Shown: positions 1-7,508 of the stretch, one piece after another
How the letters are laid out: the number at the start of each line of letters is the position of its first letter
How positions within the stretch are numbered: the stretch's first letter is position 1
NCBI GenBank assembly: GCA_946482345.1
Contig: CAMLRJ010000072.1
Location: 1 to 10,639 of the forward strand
Source: an uncultured Cellvibrio sp.
GTDB taxonomy: Bacteria > Pseudomonadota > Gammaproteobacteria > Pseudomonadales > Cellvibrionaceae
Direction: 5' to 3'
Length of the DNA stretch: 10,639 nt
Made by a program: the position numbers and the translations under genes
The notes under the pieces: model-generated
Database searches by the model: none
What the model was told of the DNA's origin: nothing
What the model saw: only the letters and a program-made list of their open reading frames with translations

Positions 1-271
1 CCAATAATCCACCCTGGCCTCGCACTTCAATGCTAGGCAAACCACTAATCGGTTCACCGATTTTTCCGGATTCCGTCACTATCCGCATAGTGCCTGTGCG
101 CTCGGTCACTAAAAAATTGCCGTCAGGCATCACTGCCAGTCCCCAGGGATTTTGCAATCCAGTGACGACAGGCTCTATATCCAATGTGTAACGCTCAGTC
201 TTCACCTCAATAGCTTGGGTTGTGGCGGTTAATATCACCAAACCGAACAAACAAGATGGAAAATATTTCAT
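1..271 (-). CDS. PQQ-dependent aldose sugar dehydrogenase (YliI/Asd-like), N-terminal part, cut by window edge
   Basis: Only the first 90 codons are in the window; the frame runs open off the left edge. The translation starts with a signal peptide (Met-Lys-Tyr-Phe, hydrophobic core, probable cleavage after Thr-Gln-Ala at residue 20), so the enzyme should act in the periplasm. After it come NPWGLAVMPDG (41-51), VTERTG (55-60) and GQGGLL (85-90). These are the first-blade signatures of the soluble beta-propeller PQQ sugar dehydrogenases of the E. coli YliI (Asd) type, which oxidise aldoses to lactones with PQQ as cofactor. By analogy with soluble glucose dehydrogenase, the Gln of GQGG probably lines the PQQ pocket; this is inferred. 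The full family length is about 350-380 residues. The gene lies 61 bases downstream of the WYL regulator gene on the same strand, with no clear terminator between them, so co-transcription is possible. The SD is weak. Confidence 0.85.
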   Translation of the reverse strand, partial: MKYFPSCLFGLVILTATTQAIEVKTERYTLDIEPVVTGLQNPWGLAVMPDGNFLVTERTGTMRIVTESGKIGEPISGLPSIEVRGQGGLL

Positions 272-332
272 AAGGATGCCTGCAGATTTTGAACGGGACT
301 CAAGACTAAACAGCTGATCTTTTCCCTGCAAC

Positions 333-1046
333 TTAAGGAGTGTTAAGTTGATGATTCTCGCAGGCTTGCTCAACCAGTTGTAAATAGTGTTTCAAGGACT
401 TGCCCTCGTGTGTTTCAAATCCTTGATCCAGCATACGCAAATACTGGATGCGATCCAGACGAAAGGTGCGGTATTCGTTGCGTAGTTGGCACCAGGCCAC
501 CAGTGTCCAGACTTTGCCCCAAAAGATTAATCCCAGGGGTTCTATAGTGCGTGTTGAATTTTCGTTATCTGCACGTTGGTAATCAATTTCTACTTGTTGA
601 TGTGAACGAATAGCGGTGCGCAGTGCTTGACTATGTGCGGTATAAAAATTTTGTACTTCATCCATTTGCGGTACTAATAACGGTAAATTTTCATCGTGAT
701 GCCGCAAATTATCCGGCAATACCGCAAGGATTTTTTGCACTGCTTGTTTGGCATAACGCGCCATTTCCTGATCGCCCCAACCACTGACCATGCGCGCTCC
801 CAAAAGCAGGGCTTCAACTTCATGGCGATCAAACATCAAAGGCGGCAATTGATAATGTCGCGACAAACGATAACCAACACCTGCTTCACCCTCTATGGGA
901 ACCCCCGACAGACTAAGTGATTGCATGTCACGATAAATTGTCCGTTCGGAAACCCCGAGGTGATCACTCAATTGTTTGGCGGTTAATACGGTCCGTCGAT
1001 TTCTTAACAGGGTGGTGAGTTGAAAAAGTCGTTCGGCGCGTAGCAT
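333..1046 (-). CDS. YafY-type HTH / WYL-domain transcriptional regulator
   Basis: This 237-residue protein has the usual length and layout of single-WYL regulators (DeoR-like HTH_11 plus WYL). A winged helix-turn-helix fills residues 3-60; the recognition region is TAKQLSDHLGVSERTIYRDM (22-41), followed by a wing with GVGYRL (57-62). A linker follows, and the WYL domain spans about 135-204, with PLGLIFWGKVW and the conserved FRLDRI (195-200). The name-giving Trp-Tyr-Leu is Trp-Thr-Leu here (180-182), a common variant. WYL domains sense small ligands or nucleic acid; the ligand here cannot be read from sequence. The start has a GGGA at 1055-1058, 8 bases upstream, a modest SD. The gene is divergent from pip, with a perfect palindrome between them that is a good candidate for its own operator. 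Autoregulation and control of pip are inferred. Confidence 0.9.
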   Translation of the reverse strand: MLRAERLFQLTTLLRNRRTVLTAKQLSDHLGVSERTIYRDMQSLSLSGVPIEGEAGVGYRLSRHYQLPPLMFDRHEVEALLLGARMVSGWGDQEMARYAKQAVQKILAVLPDNLRHHDENLPLLVPQMDEVQNFYTAHSQALRTAIRSHQQVEIDYQRADNENSTRTIEPLGLIFWGKVWTLVAWCQLRNEYRTFRLDRIQYLRMLDQGFETHEGKSLKHYLQLVEQACENHQLNTP

Positions 1047-1090
1047 GGTTTTAATCCCATATGAGTTAATGCGAATAATTTACCTGTTTC

Positions 1091-1111
1091 CACTGACAAA
1101 AGCTGTCAGTG
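1091..1111. promoter_or_regulatory. perfect 8-5-8 palindrome, candidate operator of the WYL regulator
   Basis: CACTGACA (1091-1098), five-base spacer AAAGC, then TGTCAGTG (1104-1111), an exact inverted repeat. It lies in the 131-base divergent region, 44 bases before the regulator's start codon and 66 before that of pip, where a promoter operator would be expected. The dyad form fits a dimeric winged-helix protein, and the neighbouring HTH/WYL gene is the obvious binder. The same hairpin could form in RNA, but there is no following T-tract, so it is not an intrinsic terminator. I could not assign convincing -35/-10 boxes on either side. Confidence 0.6.
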
Positions 1112-1177
1112 CACGGGTGATTTCCCAATGAATGTGCTACCTTTAAATAACGTTTCCCAATTCGACAAGGCGAGTCT

Positions 1178-2149
1178 ATGTATAGTTTTTATCCAGAAAT
1201 AAAACCTTATCAACGTCATATGTTGGCGGTTGATGATGTTCACCAACTTTATATTGATGAGTCAGGTAATCCCAACGGGATTCCGGTTTTATTTGTGCAC
1301 GGTGGACCCGGGGGTGGTTGCGGAAAATATGATCGTCGTTTTTTCGATCCGGAAAAATATCGCATTATTTTATTTGATCAACGCGGTGCCGGGCGTTCAC
1401 TGCCACATGCGGAATTGGAAAATAATACGACGCATGATCTGATCGCGGATATGGAAAAAATCCGCCAGCATTTAGGTGTGGATCAATGGGTATTGTTTGG
1501 TGGTTCCTGGGGATCAACGCTTAGTTTGGTTTATGCAGAAACCTATCCTGAACGTGTACTGGGTTTGATTTTGCGCGGAATTTTTCTGTGTCGGCGCGAA
1601 GATTTATTGTGGTTTTATCAAGAGGGCGCCAATCGATTATTTCCTGATTTTTGGGAAGAGTTTGTGCATCAAATTCCGGAAGACGAGCGCAAGGATATGA
1701 TCGGTGCTTACTACAAACAATTGATCGGTGAAAACCAGATACTGCAAATGTCAGCAGCAAAAAATTGGTCGGGATGGGAAGGTAAAACAGCAACCCTGAA
1801 ACCCTGCCCCGATTTGGTGGATTCATTTACCGAACCTCATCGTGCACTTGCGCTTGCCAGAATCGAGTCACACTATTTCGTGAACAATGTGTTTCTGGAA
1901 CCCAATCAAATTTTGCGCGACGCACACAAACTCGCCAATATTCCCGGCGTTATTGTGCATGGTCGTTACGATGTTATTTGTCCGTTGGATAACGCTTATG
2001 CCTTGCACAAGCTATGGCCCAATTCAGAATTGCAGATTATCCGCGAAGCCGGCCACGCTTCACGCGAACCCGGTATTGTCGATGCACTGGTGCGCGCAAC
2101 TGATGAAATGGCAAAGCGATTAAACAGAACGGATGATTTATCGGCTTGA
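1178..2149 (+). CDS. pip: proline iminopeptidase (peptidase family S33)
   Basis: The enzyme releases N-terminal proline from peptides in the cytoplasm; there is no signal peptide. At 323 residues it matches the usual family length of about 310-320. It has an alpha/beta-hydrolase fold with the oxyanion-hole motif HGGPGGG (41-47), FDQRGAGRS (66-74), and the nucleophile elbow GGSWGS (108-113) with Ser110. Asp265 in HGRYDVICP and His293 in AGHASREP complete the catalytic triad. The cap-domain stretch NWSGWEG (196-202) and the nearby Glu residues are typical of this family rather than of generic hydrolases. AAGG at 1167-1170, seven bases before the ATG, supports the start. It is divergent from the WYL regulator and convergent with the next hydrolase gene, with 18 bases between stop codons. 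It may be controlled through the 1091-1111 palindrome (inference). Confidence 0.95.
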   Translation: MYSFYPEIKPYQRHMLAVDDVHQLYIDESGNPNGIPVLFVHGGPGGGCGKYDRRFFDPEKYRIILFDQRGAGRSLPHAELENNTTHDLIADMEKIRQHLGVDQWVLFGGSWGSTLSLVYAETYPERVLGLILRGIFLCRREDLLWFYQEGANRLFPDFWEEFVHQIPEDERKDMIGAYYKQLIGENQILQMSAAKNWSGWEGKTATLKPCPDLVDSFTEPHRALALARIESHYFVNNVFLEPNQILRDAHKLANIPGVIVHGRYDVICPLDNAYALHKLWPNSELQIIREAGHASREPGIVDALVRATDEMAKRLNRTDDLSA

Positions 2150-2167
2150 TCAAAACTTTATATTTTT

Positions 2168-2758
2168 TTAAGCAGCGGCAGGCGTTTTTTTCTGTCGCTG
2201 ATGCAGACTACGAATTAACTGCTGTAGTTCGCCCAACCCCTCCGGCCAAAATCCCAAATGTGAATCACTATTGATGTGACCAACATTTTTCAGACGCAAA
2301 AAATCAGCGCCCCATTGCAATGCCAGATAAGCGGCTTTGCTATCGAGTAGCCATGGATCGTTGCTGCTGGCAATTAATTTTGCCGGTTTGTTTAATGATG
2401 CAAGAGGTAATTGTTCGCGTATAGAAAATTTATCGGGATCTGCTGGCGCCACTAAAAATAATGCTGCCACTTTTTCAGGAAAGTCTGCTGCATAACTTAC
2501 ACTCGCCAAAGCACCAAAACTGTGGGCAATCAAGATTACAGGTTGATTGATACCGTGTAATTGTTGATGAATGCCCGTTTTCCAATTTGTCAGGCTCGGT
2601 GTATCCCAATCGCTTAATTCAACTCGCCTGCTGTTGGGTAATCGCGATTGCCACAAACTTTGCCAATGATGTTCATCACTGTTTCGTAATCCGGGAACTA
2701 TCAGACTGGGATAAAGATCCAGCCAATGAGACAGTTTGGAAGCCTTTTCTGCAGACAT
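2168..2758 (-). CDS. RBBP9/YdeN-family alpha/beta hydrolase
   Basis: At 196 residues this is a small serine hydrolase without signal peptide or cap domain, the normal size for the RBBP9/YdeN (Ser_hydrolase) family. Diagnostic features are PGLRNSDEHHWQSLW (22-36), a family signature near the N-terminus, and the nucleophile elbow AHSFGA with Ser80. The acid Asp134 lies in SSNDPW, and His161 in GHINSDSHLGFWPEG (160-174). The family is built as esterases or hydrolases, but the natural substrate is generally unknown, and nothing here narrows it. The gene is transcribed alone on the minus strand: pip converges on it and the large sensor gene diverges from it. The start has only a weak GGAA upstream. 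The C-terminus is a short basic/alanine tail. Confidence 0.88.
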   Translation of the reverse strand: MSAEKASKLSHWLDLYPSLIVPGLRNSDEHHWQSLWQSRLPNSRRVELSDWDTPSLTNWKTGIHQQLHGINQPVILIAHSFGALASVSYAADFPEKVAALFLVAPADPDKFSIREQLPLASLNKPAKLIASSNDPWLLDSKAAYLALQWGADFLRLKNVGHINSDSHLGFWPEGLGELQQLIRSLHQRQKKTPAAA

Positions 2759-2823
2759 GGTAATTTTCCGAAGACATTTAGCTGCGCAGACTAAAACTAA
2801 TTTCAGTTTTTTAAAAAGATTAA

Positions 2824-2852
2824 TTGTTTATTTGCTTATGCATTTCTATTAG
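2824..2852 (+). promoter_or_regulatory. candidate sigma-70-type promoter for the sensor gene
   Basis: TTGTTT (2824-2829) and TATTAG (2847-2852) are separated by exactly 17 bases and match the -35/-10 consensus at 3 and 4 of 6 positions. Transcription would start near 2859, leaving a leader of about 90 bases before the chosen ATG. Such matches are common in AT-rich DNA, so this is only a candidate. Confidence 0.25.
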
Positions 2853-2935
2853 ATAAACCTTTCTTTGTAGTCGCTGATGCATGCATTATTCACCGGGCGG
2901 TTCATCACAAGCTTGCTATGCTTTATGTGTCATCT

Positions 2936-2940
2936 GAGGG
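2936..2940 (+). promoter_or_regulatory. Shine-Dalgarno GAGGG deciding the sensor start
   Basis: GAGGG ends seven bases before the ATG at 2948. The alternative in-frame ATG at 2918 has no purine-rich SD at suitable distance and would put this motif inside the coding region. The start at 2948 is therefore preferred. Confidence 0.7.
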
Positions 2941-2947
2941 AATTTTT

Positions 2948-5900
2948 ATGAAAAATGCGCCAGGTTTTTTACCGGGATTGTCTATTCGGACAAGGGCTGT
3001 TGCAGTCGTTTTTTTGGCAACATTGATAACAGCCACTGTTGCTATCAGTTTGCAATACCACTTCAGTCGTGAAATGGCAGTGGAAAATGCACTCAACAAT
3101 TACCAATCGGCTGCACAAAATACCAGTGGGTTTATTGAAGGGATAGATACTCGAGCAATTCAGGTCGCTTCCATTTTGGCGCACTACCCCAACCTTGTTG
3201 ATGATCAAAATGAATTCCGCAGAATGCGGGCTTTATTTGCCCAGACAATGCGCAATAATCCAATTTATTACAGTGTATATGCTGGATTTCCCAATGGTGA
3301 TTTTTATGAATTGATTAATCTGGAGGAAAATGGTGTTGATCGTCGAGCACAATTTCAAGCCTTAACAAAAGACCGTTGGGTCGCTAATCGTGTGCGACTA
3401 CAAGATGGGAAGCGTATACGCGAATTGCGATTTCTGGATGATAAATTCAACGAGCGAGATTTGCGTGTTGAAGTAAGTCAATATGATGTGCGAGAACGAC
3501 AATGGTTTATTGAAGCTGTTGAGGGTAGGGTCCGTAAATCAAAACCTTATATTTTTCAATATTCACAAATTCCCGGAAAAACCTATTCGATCAAATTGCC
3601 AGAATCAAATGTGGTATTGGGCATTGATATAGCATTGAAATCATTTTCTTATTATTTACAAAATAAAATGCCGGAAAATGCTAATGAAATTTATGTTTAT
3701 CGTCCTACAGGTGAAATGCTGGGTTCCAATTTAATTCCGGTTGATGATCATGATTTGCCGGTTGTCTCGCCATTAAATTTATCATCTGAAGAGCGTGCTT
3801 ACATAAAAAGTTTGGGTCGAATTAAAATTTCCAATCAACTTGATTGGGCGCCCATAGATTTTGCAGTGGAAGGTCAGCCGAGGGGATATGCAATAGACAT
3901 GATCCGTGTCGTTAGCCAGCAGCTAGGCTTGGAGTTTGAATTTATTAATGGTTATGAATGGAAACAGATTGTTGATAAATTTGAACAGGGAAATGTCGAT
4001 ATCATTCATCCTGTTACCAGTACAGCCAGTAATCGCCAGCGAGGTTTTCTCAGTCAGCCTATTTTAAAAATTGAAATGGGTTTGGTTACTCGTGCGGGTG
4101 ATTCAGTGATTTCCAGTTTGGAAGAATTGCGCGGAAAAACATTGGCAATCCCTAAAGGTTGGTCCAGCATTAATCCCATTAAAAAAGCCTTTCCGGATAT
4201 TCAAGTCATTGAAGTAGATTCAACCCGGGCAGCACTCGAAGCTGTTCGTGATGGCAAAGTCACCGCCACTGTGGATGCAGCACCTATACTGCATTATGTT
4301 GCGCAACAATATTTTATTCGCGGCATAGATTTTAATAATCAACTGCATATTGGCGATGCAGAATTATCAACAGAATTTCGATTGCTGCTCAGGCATGAAT
4401 TAACAGAGCTTGGGCAATTAATCGATAAAGCAATTGCAGCACTCACGGATACCCAAAAAAATCATCTCACCCAAAAATGGTTAAGTTCAAAAGGTATTGC
4501 ACAAATCCCGGCAAACTTTGCAACTGTACCTTACGAAATATTGGTTGATGCCACGCGTGATGATCAAAAGCTTAATAAATTATTACCGCTGGATTTGAAT
4601 CATATTCCGCATTTTGTTTATATCAGCAAACTGGAACCCAACAACCCTGACACTGATTATTTCGCCGCTATAATTCCAGTGGAAAGTGTTTTAGGTAAAG
4701 CGTTGGAAAGAGTAAGGTCATCACTGTGGCTGACATTATTGTGTTTGGTTTTGTTGTTGCCAATATCCTGGGTTTATGCCAATCCTATTGTTCGCCCTAT
4801 CCATCAATTAGCGGAAAATAGTGTGAAAGTCAGGGAGCGTCGTTATAGTGAAATTACTTTCATTCCCAGTCGTGTAAAGGAGATCGACGAGCTGGCTTAT
4901 GCAATGGAAAAAATGGCCAGGGCAATTGAAACATATGAGCAAGAACAGCGTGATTTACTCGATGCGTTTATTCAATTAATTGCAGAGGCTATTGATGAAA
5001 AATCGCCGTATACAGGAGGGCATTGTGAGCGAGTGCCTGATTTGGCAATTATGTTGGTTGATGAAGCTGTCTCAAGTGATTTGCCGCCTTTTAAAGATTT
5101 TTCTTTTAAAAATGAGGATGAATATCGTGAATTTAAAATAGGCGCCTGGCTGCATGACTGCGGGAAAATCATTGTGCCGGAGCATATTGTTGATAAAGGC
5201 AGTAAATTGGAAACTATTTACAATCGTATTCATGAAGTGCGCTTACGTTTTGAAGTTCTTTGGCGTGATGCGGAAATTGATTATCTTCAATCATTACAAA
5301 CAGCAGCAGATTCTAAAGAAAAACTGGATGCGAAGTTAGCTGAACGACAACAACAACTCCAGAATGATTTTGCATTTATTGCCAGGCTCAATATTGGCGG
5401 TGAATTTGTAAAAGAGGAAGATCTGCTGCGGTTGAATGAATTATCCAAAACCCCTTGGCTCCGTCATTTTGATGATCGATTGGGGCTATCACCCGTTGAA
5501 GAGTTGCGGGTTAAAAAAGAATTGCCTGCACAATTACCTGCATGGGAGCAGCTGCTGGCAAATAAACCGGAACATATTATTCATCATCATCGCCCTGTAA
5601 AATTTGATCCTGCTTTTGGTATTCGTATGGATGTACCGGACAATCTTTATAATTTGGGTGAAATTTATAATTTATCCATTGCGCGCGGTACTTTATCTGC
5701 AGAGGACAGATTTAAAATAAACGAACATATCATTGGTACTATTCGTATGCTGGAAAAATTACCTTTTCCGGCATCACTTAAAAAAGTACCGCGTTATGCC
5801 TCTACCCATCACGAAACTTTAAAAGGTACTGGATATCCACGTAAACTGATGGCGGCTGATCTTTCTATCCCTGAAAGAATTATGGTGCTGGCTGATATTT

Positions 5901-6121
5901 TTGAAGCCTTAACCGCTTCGGATAGGCCTTATAAGAAAGCCAAATCCGTTAGTGCTTCAATTGATATTCTTTATAAAATGGTACTCGATCAACATGTTGA
6001 TCCTAATGTATTTGAATTATTTTTGCGTTCGGGGATTTATAAGCGTTACGCAGAGAAATATTTATTACCGGAACAACAGGATGAAATTGATATTGAAAAA
6101 TATTTGTCTTCAGCGTTATAG
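2948..6121 (+). CDS. membrane sensor: Cache / SBP_bac_3 / HAMP / HD-GYP (putative c-di-GMP phosphodiesterase)
   Basis: The protein has 1057 residues counted from the ATG at 2948; starting at 2918 would add ten. TM1 is at 17-37 and TM2 at 592-611, so about 550 residues face the periplasm. Residues 39-265 resemble the first part of a dCache domain (YAGFPNGDFYELINL at 111-125). Residues 277-514 are a periplasmic solute-binding domain of the SBP_bac_3 type used by BvgS/EvgS kinases (IKISNQLDWAPIDF, LEELRGKTLAIPKGWSS). Residues 527-583 look like the end of the Cache domain. HAMP follows TM2 (612-665). The output domain, 668 to about 1010, has His692, HDCGK (736-740), His927, HHE (954-956) with GYP (962-964), and ADIFEALTASDRPY (982-995). 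These are the metal-binding HD-GYP signatures of c-di-GMP hydrolases. Between HDCGK and His927 lies a large insert. The canonical HHExxDG has Lys instead of Asp (HHETLKG). The ligand is probably an amino acid or similar small solute, which is inferred. The gene appears monocistronic. Confidence 0.88.
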   Translation: MKNAPGFLPGLSIRTRAVAVVFLATLITATVAISLQYHFSREMAVENALNNYQSAAQNTSGFIEGIDTRAIQVASILAHYPNLVDDQNEFRRMRALFAQTMRNNPIYYSVYAGFPNGDFYELINLEENGVDRRAQFQALTKDRWVANRVRLQDGKRIRELRFLDDKFNERDLRVEVSQYDVRERQWFIEAVEGRVRKSKPYIFQYSQIPGKTYSIKLPESNVVLGIDIALKSFSYYLQNKMPENANEIYVYRPTGEMLGSNLIPVDDHDLPVVSPLNLSSEERAYIKSLGRIKISNQLDWAPIDFAVEGQPRGYAIDMIRVVSQQLGLEFEFINGYEWKQIVDKFEQGNVDIIHPVTSTASNRQRGFLSQPILKIEMGLVTRAGDSVISSLEELRGKTLAIPKGWSSINPIKKAFPDIQVIEVDSTRAALEAVRDGKVTATVDAAPILHYVAQQYFIRGIDFNNQLHIGDAELSTEFRLLLRHELTELGQLIDKAIAALTDTQKNHLTQKWLSSKGIAQIPANFATVPYEILVDATRDDQKLNKLLPLDLNHIPHFVYISKLEPNNPDTDYFAAIIPVESVLGKALERVRSSLWLTLLCLVLLLPISWVYANPIVRPIHQLAENSVKVRERRYSEITFIPSRVKEIDELAYAMEKMARAIETYEQEQRDLLDAFIQLIAEAIDEKSPYTGGHCERVPDLAIMLVDEAVSSDLPPFKDFSFKNEDEYREFKIGAWLHDCGKIIVPEHIVDKGSKLETIYNRIHEVRLRFEVLWRDAEIDYLQSLQTAADSKEKLDAKLAERQQQLQNDFAFIARLNIGGEFVKEEDLLRLNELSKTPWLRHFDDRLGLSPVEELRVKKELPAQLPAWEQLLANKPEHIIHHHRPVKFDPAFGIRMDVPDNLYNLGEIYNLSIARGTLSAEDRFKINEHIIGTIRMLEKLPFPASLKKVPRYASTHHETLKGTGYPRKLMAADLSIPERIMVLADIFEALTASDRPYKKAKSVSASIDILYKMVLDQHVDPNVFELFLRSGIYKRYAEKYLLPEQQDEIDIEKYLSSAL

Positions 6122-7486
6122 CTTTCGCGCCCTAAATTGACGACCTTTCAATGGTTTGGTTTGCAATTGCTTCAGCGCTTTTTGCGCAAAGGATTGATCA
6201 ACTGCAACGTAAGCAGCGAAATCAAAAATATCGATCTTGCCAATTTTGTCGCCCGGAATACCGGCGTCTTTGGTTAATGCGCCTAGAATGTCTCCTGCGC
6301 GTAATTTATCTTTTTTTCCGCCATCTATGTTCAGCGTTATCATTTCAGGTTCAATCTTGACTGAAGTGTTACGTGGGGGTAGAGATTTCAGTTCGAATTT
6401 TGCGTCAACAAAATTTTCCAGTCGATTAAGTGCGGATAAATCCTGAGGTGCAATCAAGCTCAATGCAATACCGGTTTCACCGGCGCGACCCGTTCTTCCA
6501 ATACGATGCACATGCACTTCGCTGTCGCGTGCCAGATCAAAATTGATGACAGCATCCAGTTGTTTAATGTCCAGGCCCCGCGCAGCAAGATCGGTTGCAA
6601 TCAAAACTGACACGCTGCGATTGGCGAAACGTACAAGCACCTGATCGCGTTGTTTTTGTTCGAGATCGCCGTGTAGTGCTACAGAAGAAATTGATTGTTC
6701 TTGTAAAAATTCGAACACCTGATTACAGGTTTGTTTAGTATTGCAAAACACTATGCTAGATTTGGGTTTGTATTCTGTCAGGAGGTTTAGCAAGCCATTT
6801 AATTTGGAATCGTTTGATGGAACTTCAAAAAATGCTTGTGTAATTGCCAGATTGATTTCGTTAGTTTCAACGCTGACCATTTCCGGATTTTTTTGGCAGC
6901 GCTTGCTGATGGCCGCAATGTCTTTTGGGTAGGTTGCTGAAAATAACAGCGTTTGTTTTTGTTCAGGGCAAGCGGCAATAATCTGATCTATATCTTCTGC
7001 AAACCCCATATCCAACATACGGTCAGCTTCATCAAGCACCAGTTGTTTTATTTGATTCAGTTGTAATGAATTTTTCCGTAAGTGATCAACCAATCTTCCC
7101 GGTGTGCCGACAACTATATGTGCGCCGCGCTCCAGTGACGCAAGCTGTGGCCCAATCGAAACTCCACCACAAAGTGTCAGCACTTTGATGTTGGGGATCA
7201 TGCGTGCCAAACGCCGGATTTCTTTGGCAACCTGATCAGCCAATTCGCGTGTTGGACACAGTACCAATGCCTGTGTGTGATAAACATCGGTTTGCAATTG
7301 ATGCAATAAGCCAATCGCAAATGCAGCCGTTTTTCCACTGCCTGTTTTGGCTTTGCCGATAATATCGACCCCTTGCAATATGAATGGCAAACTTTGCGCT
7401 TGTATGGGCGTCATTTCTTTGTATTCAAGTGAGTCGAGATTCGCGAGCATGGATTCGCTGAGCGGTAAATTCGAAAACAAATTCAT
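6116..7486 (-). CDS. dbpA: DEAD-box ATP-dependent RNA helicase DbpA
   Basis: DbpA is a cytoplasmic RNA helicase that acts on 23S rRNA (hairpin 92) during large-subunit assembly. The 456 residues match the E. coli protein in size. Motifs in order: Q motif (FSNL, then TPIQAQSLP at 26-34), Walker A AKTGSGKT (46-53), PTREL (78-82), TPGR (128-131), DEAD (152-155), SAT (183-185), DLAARGLDI (299-307) and HRIGRTGRAG (327-336). The C-terminal domain (about 383-454) has RAGDILGALT, then IPGDKIGKIDIFD, the RRM-like DbpA RNA-binding domain that separates this protein from RhlE, SrmB or DeaD. AGGAA (complement of 7492-7496) sits five bases before the start. The gene begins 22 bases after the methyltransferase stop, which suggests one transcript. 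Its stop codon lies inside the end of the convergent sensor gene. Confidence 0.95.
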   Translation of the reverse strand: MNLFSNLPLSESMLANLDSLEYKEMTPIQAQSLPFILQGVDIIGKAKTGSGKTAAFAIGLLHQLQTDVYHTQALVLCPTRELADQVAKEIRRLARMIPNIKVLTLCGGVSIGPQLASLERGAHIVVGTPGRLVDHLRKNSLQLNQIKQLVLDEADRMLDMGFAEDIDQIIAACPEQKQTLLFSATYPKDIAAISKRCQKNPEMVSVETNEINLAITQAFFEVPSNDSKLNGLLNLLTEYKPKSSIVFCNTKQTCNQVFEFLQEQSISSVALHGDLEQKQRDQVLVRFANRSVSVLIATDLAARGLDIKQLDAVINFDLARDSEVHVHRIGRTGRAGETGIALSLIAPQDLSALNRLENFVDAKFELKSLPPRNTSVKIEPEMITLNIDGGKKDKLRAGDILGALTKDAGIPGDKIGKIDIFDFAAYVAVDQSFAQKALKQLQTKPLKGRQFRARKL

Positions 7487-7508
7487 AAATATTCCTGAAA
7501 TTTTTACT

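Larger units (their letters stand above)
2759..2947. other. 189-base divergent intergenic region
   Basis: This AT-rich spacer lies between the RBBP9-type hydrolase (minus) and the large sensor gene (plus). It must hold both promoters. I see one moderate sigma-70-like candidate toward the sensor gene (listed separately), a 10-base self-complementary ATGCATGCAT at 2877-2886, and a weak 6-bp AT hairpin at 2793-2810. No small gene, RNA gene or riboswitch is evident. Confidence 0.5.

Noticed and set aside
1521..1826. 101-codon open frame antisense to pip
   Set aside because: It is fully covered by the well-supported pip gene on the other strand, and its composition looks like a reverse-frame shadow.
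2173..2200. Hairpin CAGCGGCAG / CTGTCGCTG (one G-U pair) with a T-rich 10-base loop just after the pip/hydrolase convergent junction
   Set aside because: The T-run lies in the loop, not after the stem, in both directions. The sequence is coding for the C-terminal tail of the RBBP9-type hydrolase, so it is not a convincing terminator.
2793..2812. AAAACT / AGTTTT stem followed by T residues
   Set aside because: It is only six AT-rich base pairs with no GC stem. It lies between divergent genes where no plus-strand transcript needs to end.
2877..2886. Self-complementary ATGCATGCAT in the sensor gene upstream region
   Set aside because: It is a short simple alternating sequence with no second copy in a regulatory position that I could find. 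It is too weak to call an operator.
2918..2947. Ten-codon N-terminal extension of the sensor from the ATG at 2918
   Set aside because: It has no SD at suitable distance, and the good GAGGG lies inside this extension seven bases before the ATG at 2948.
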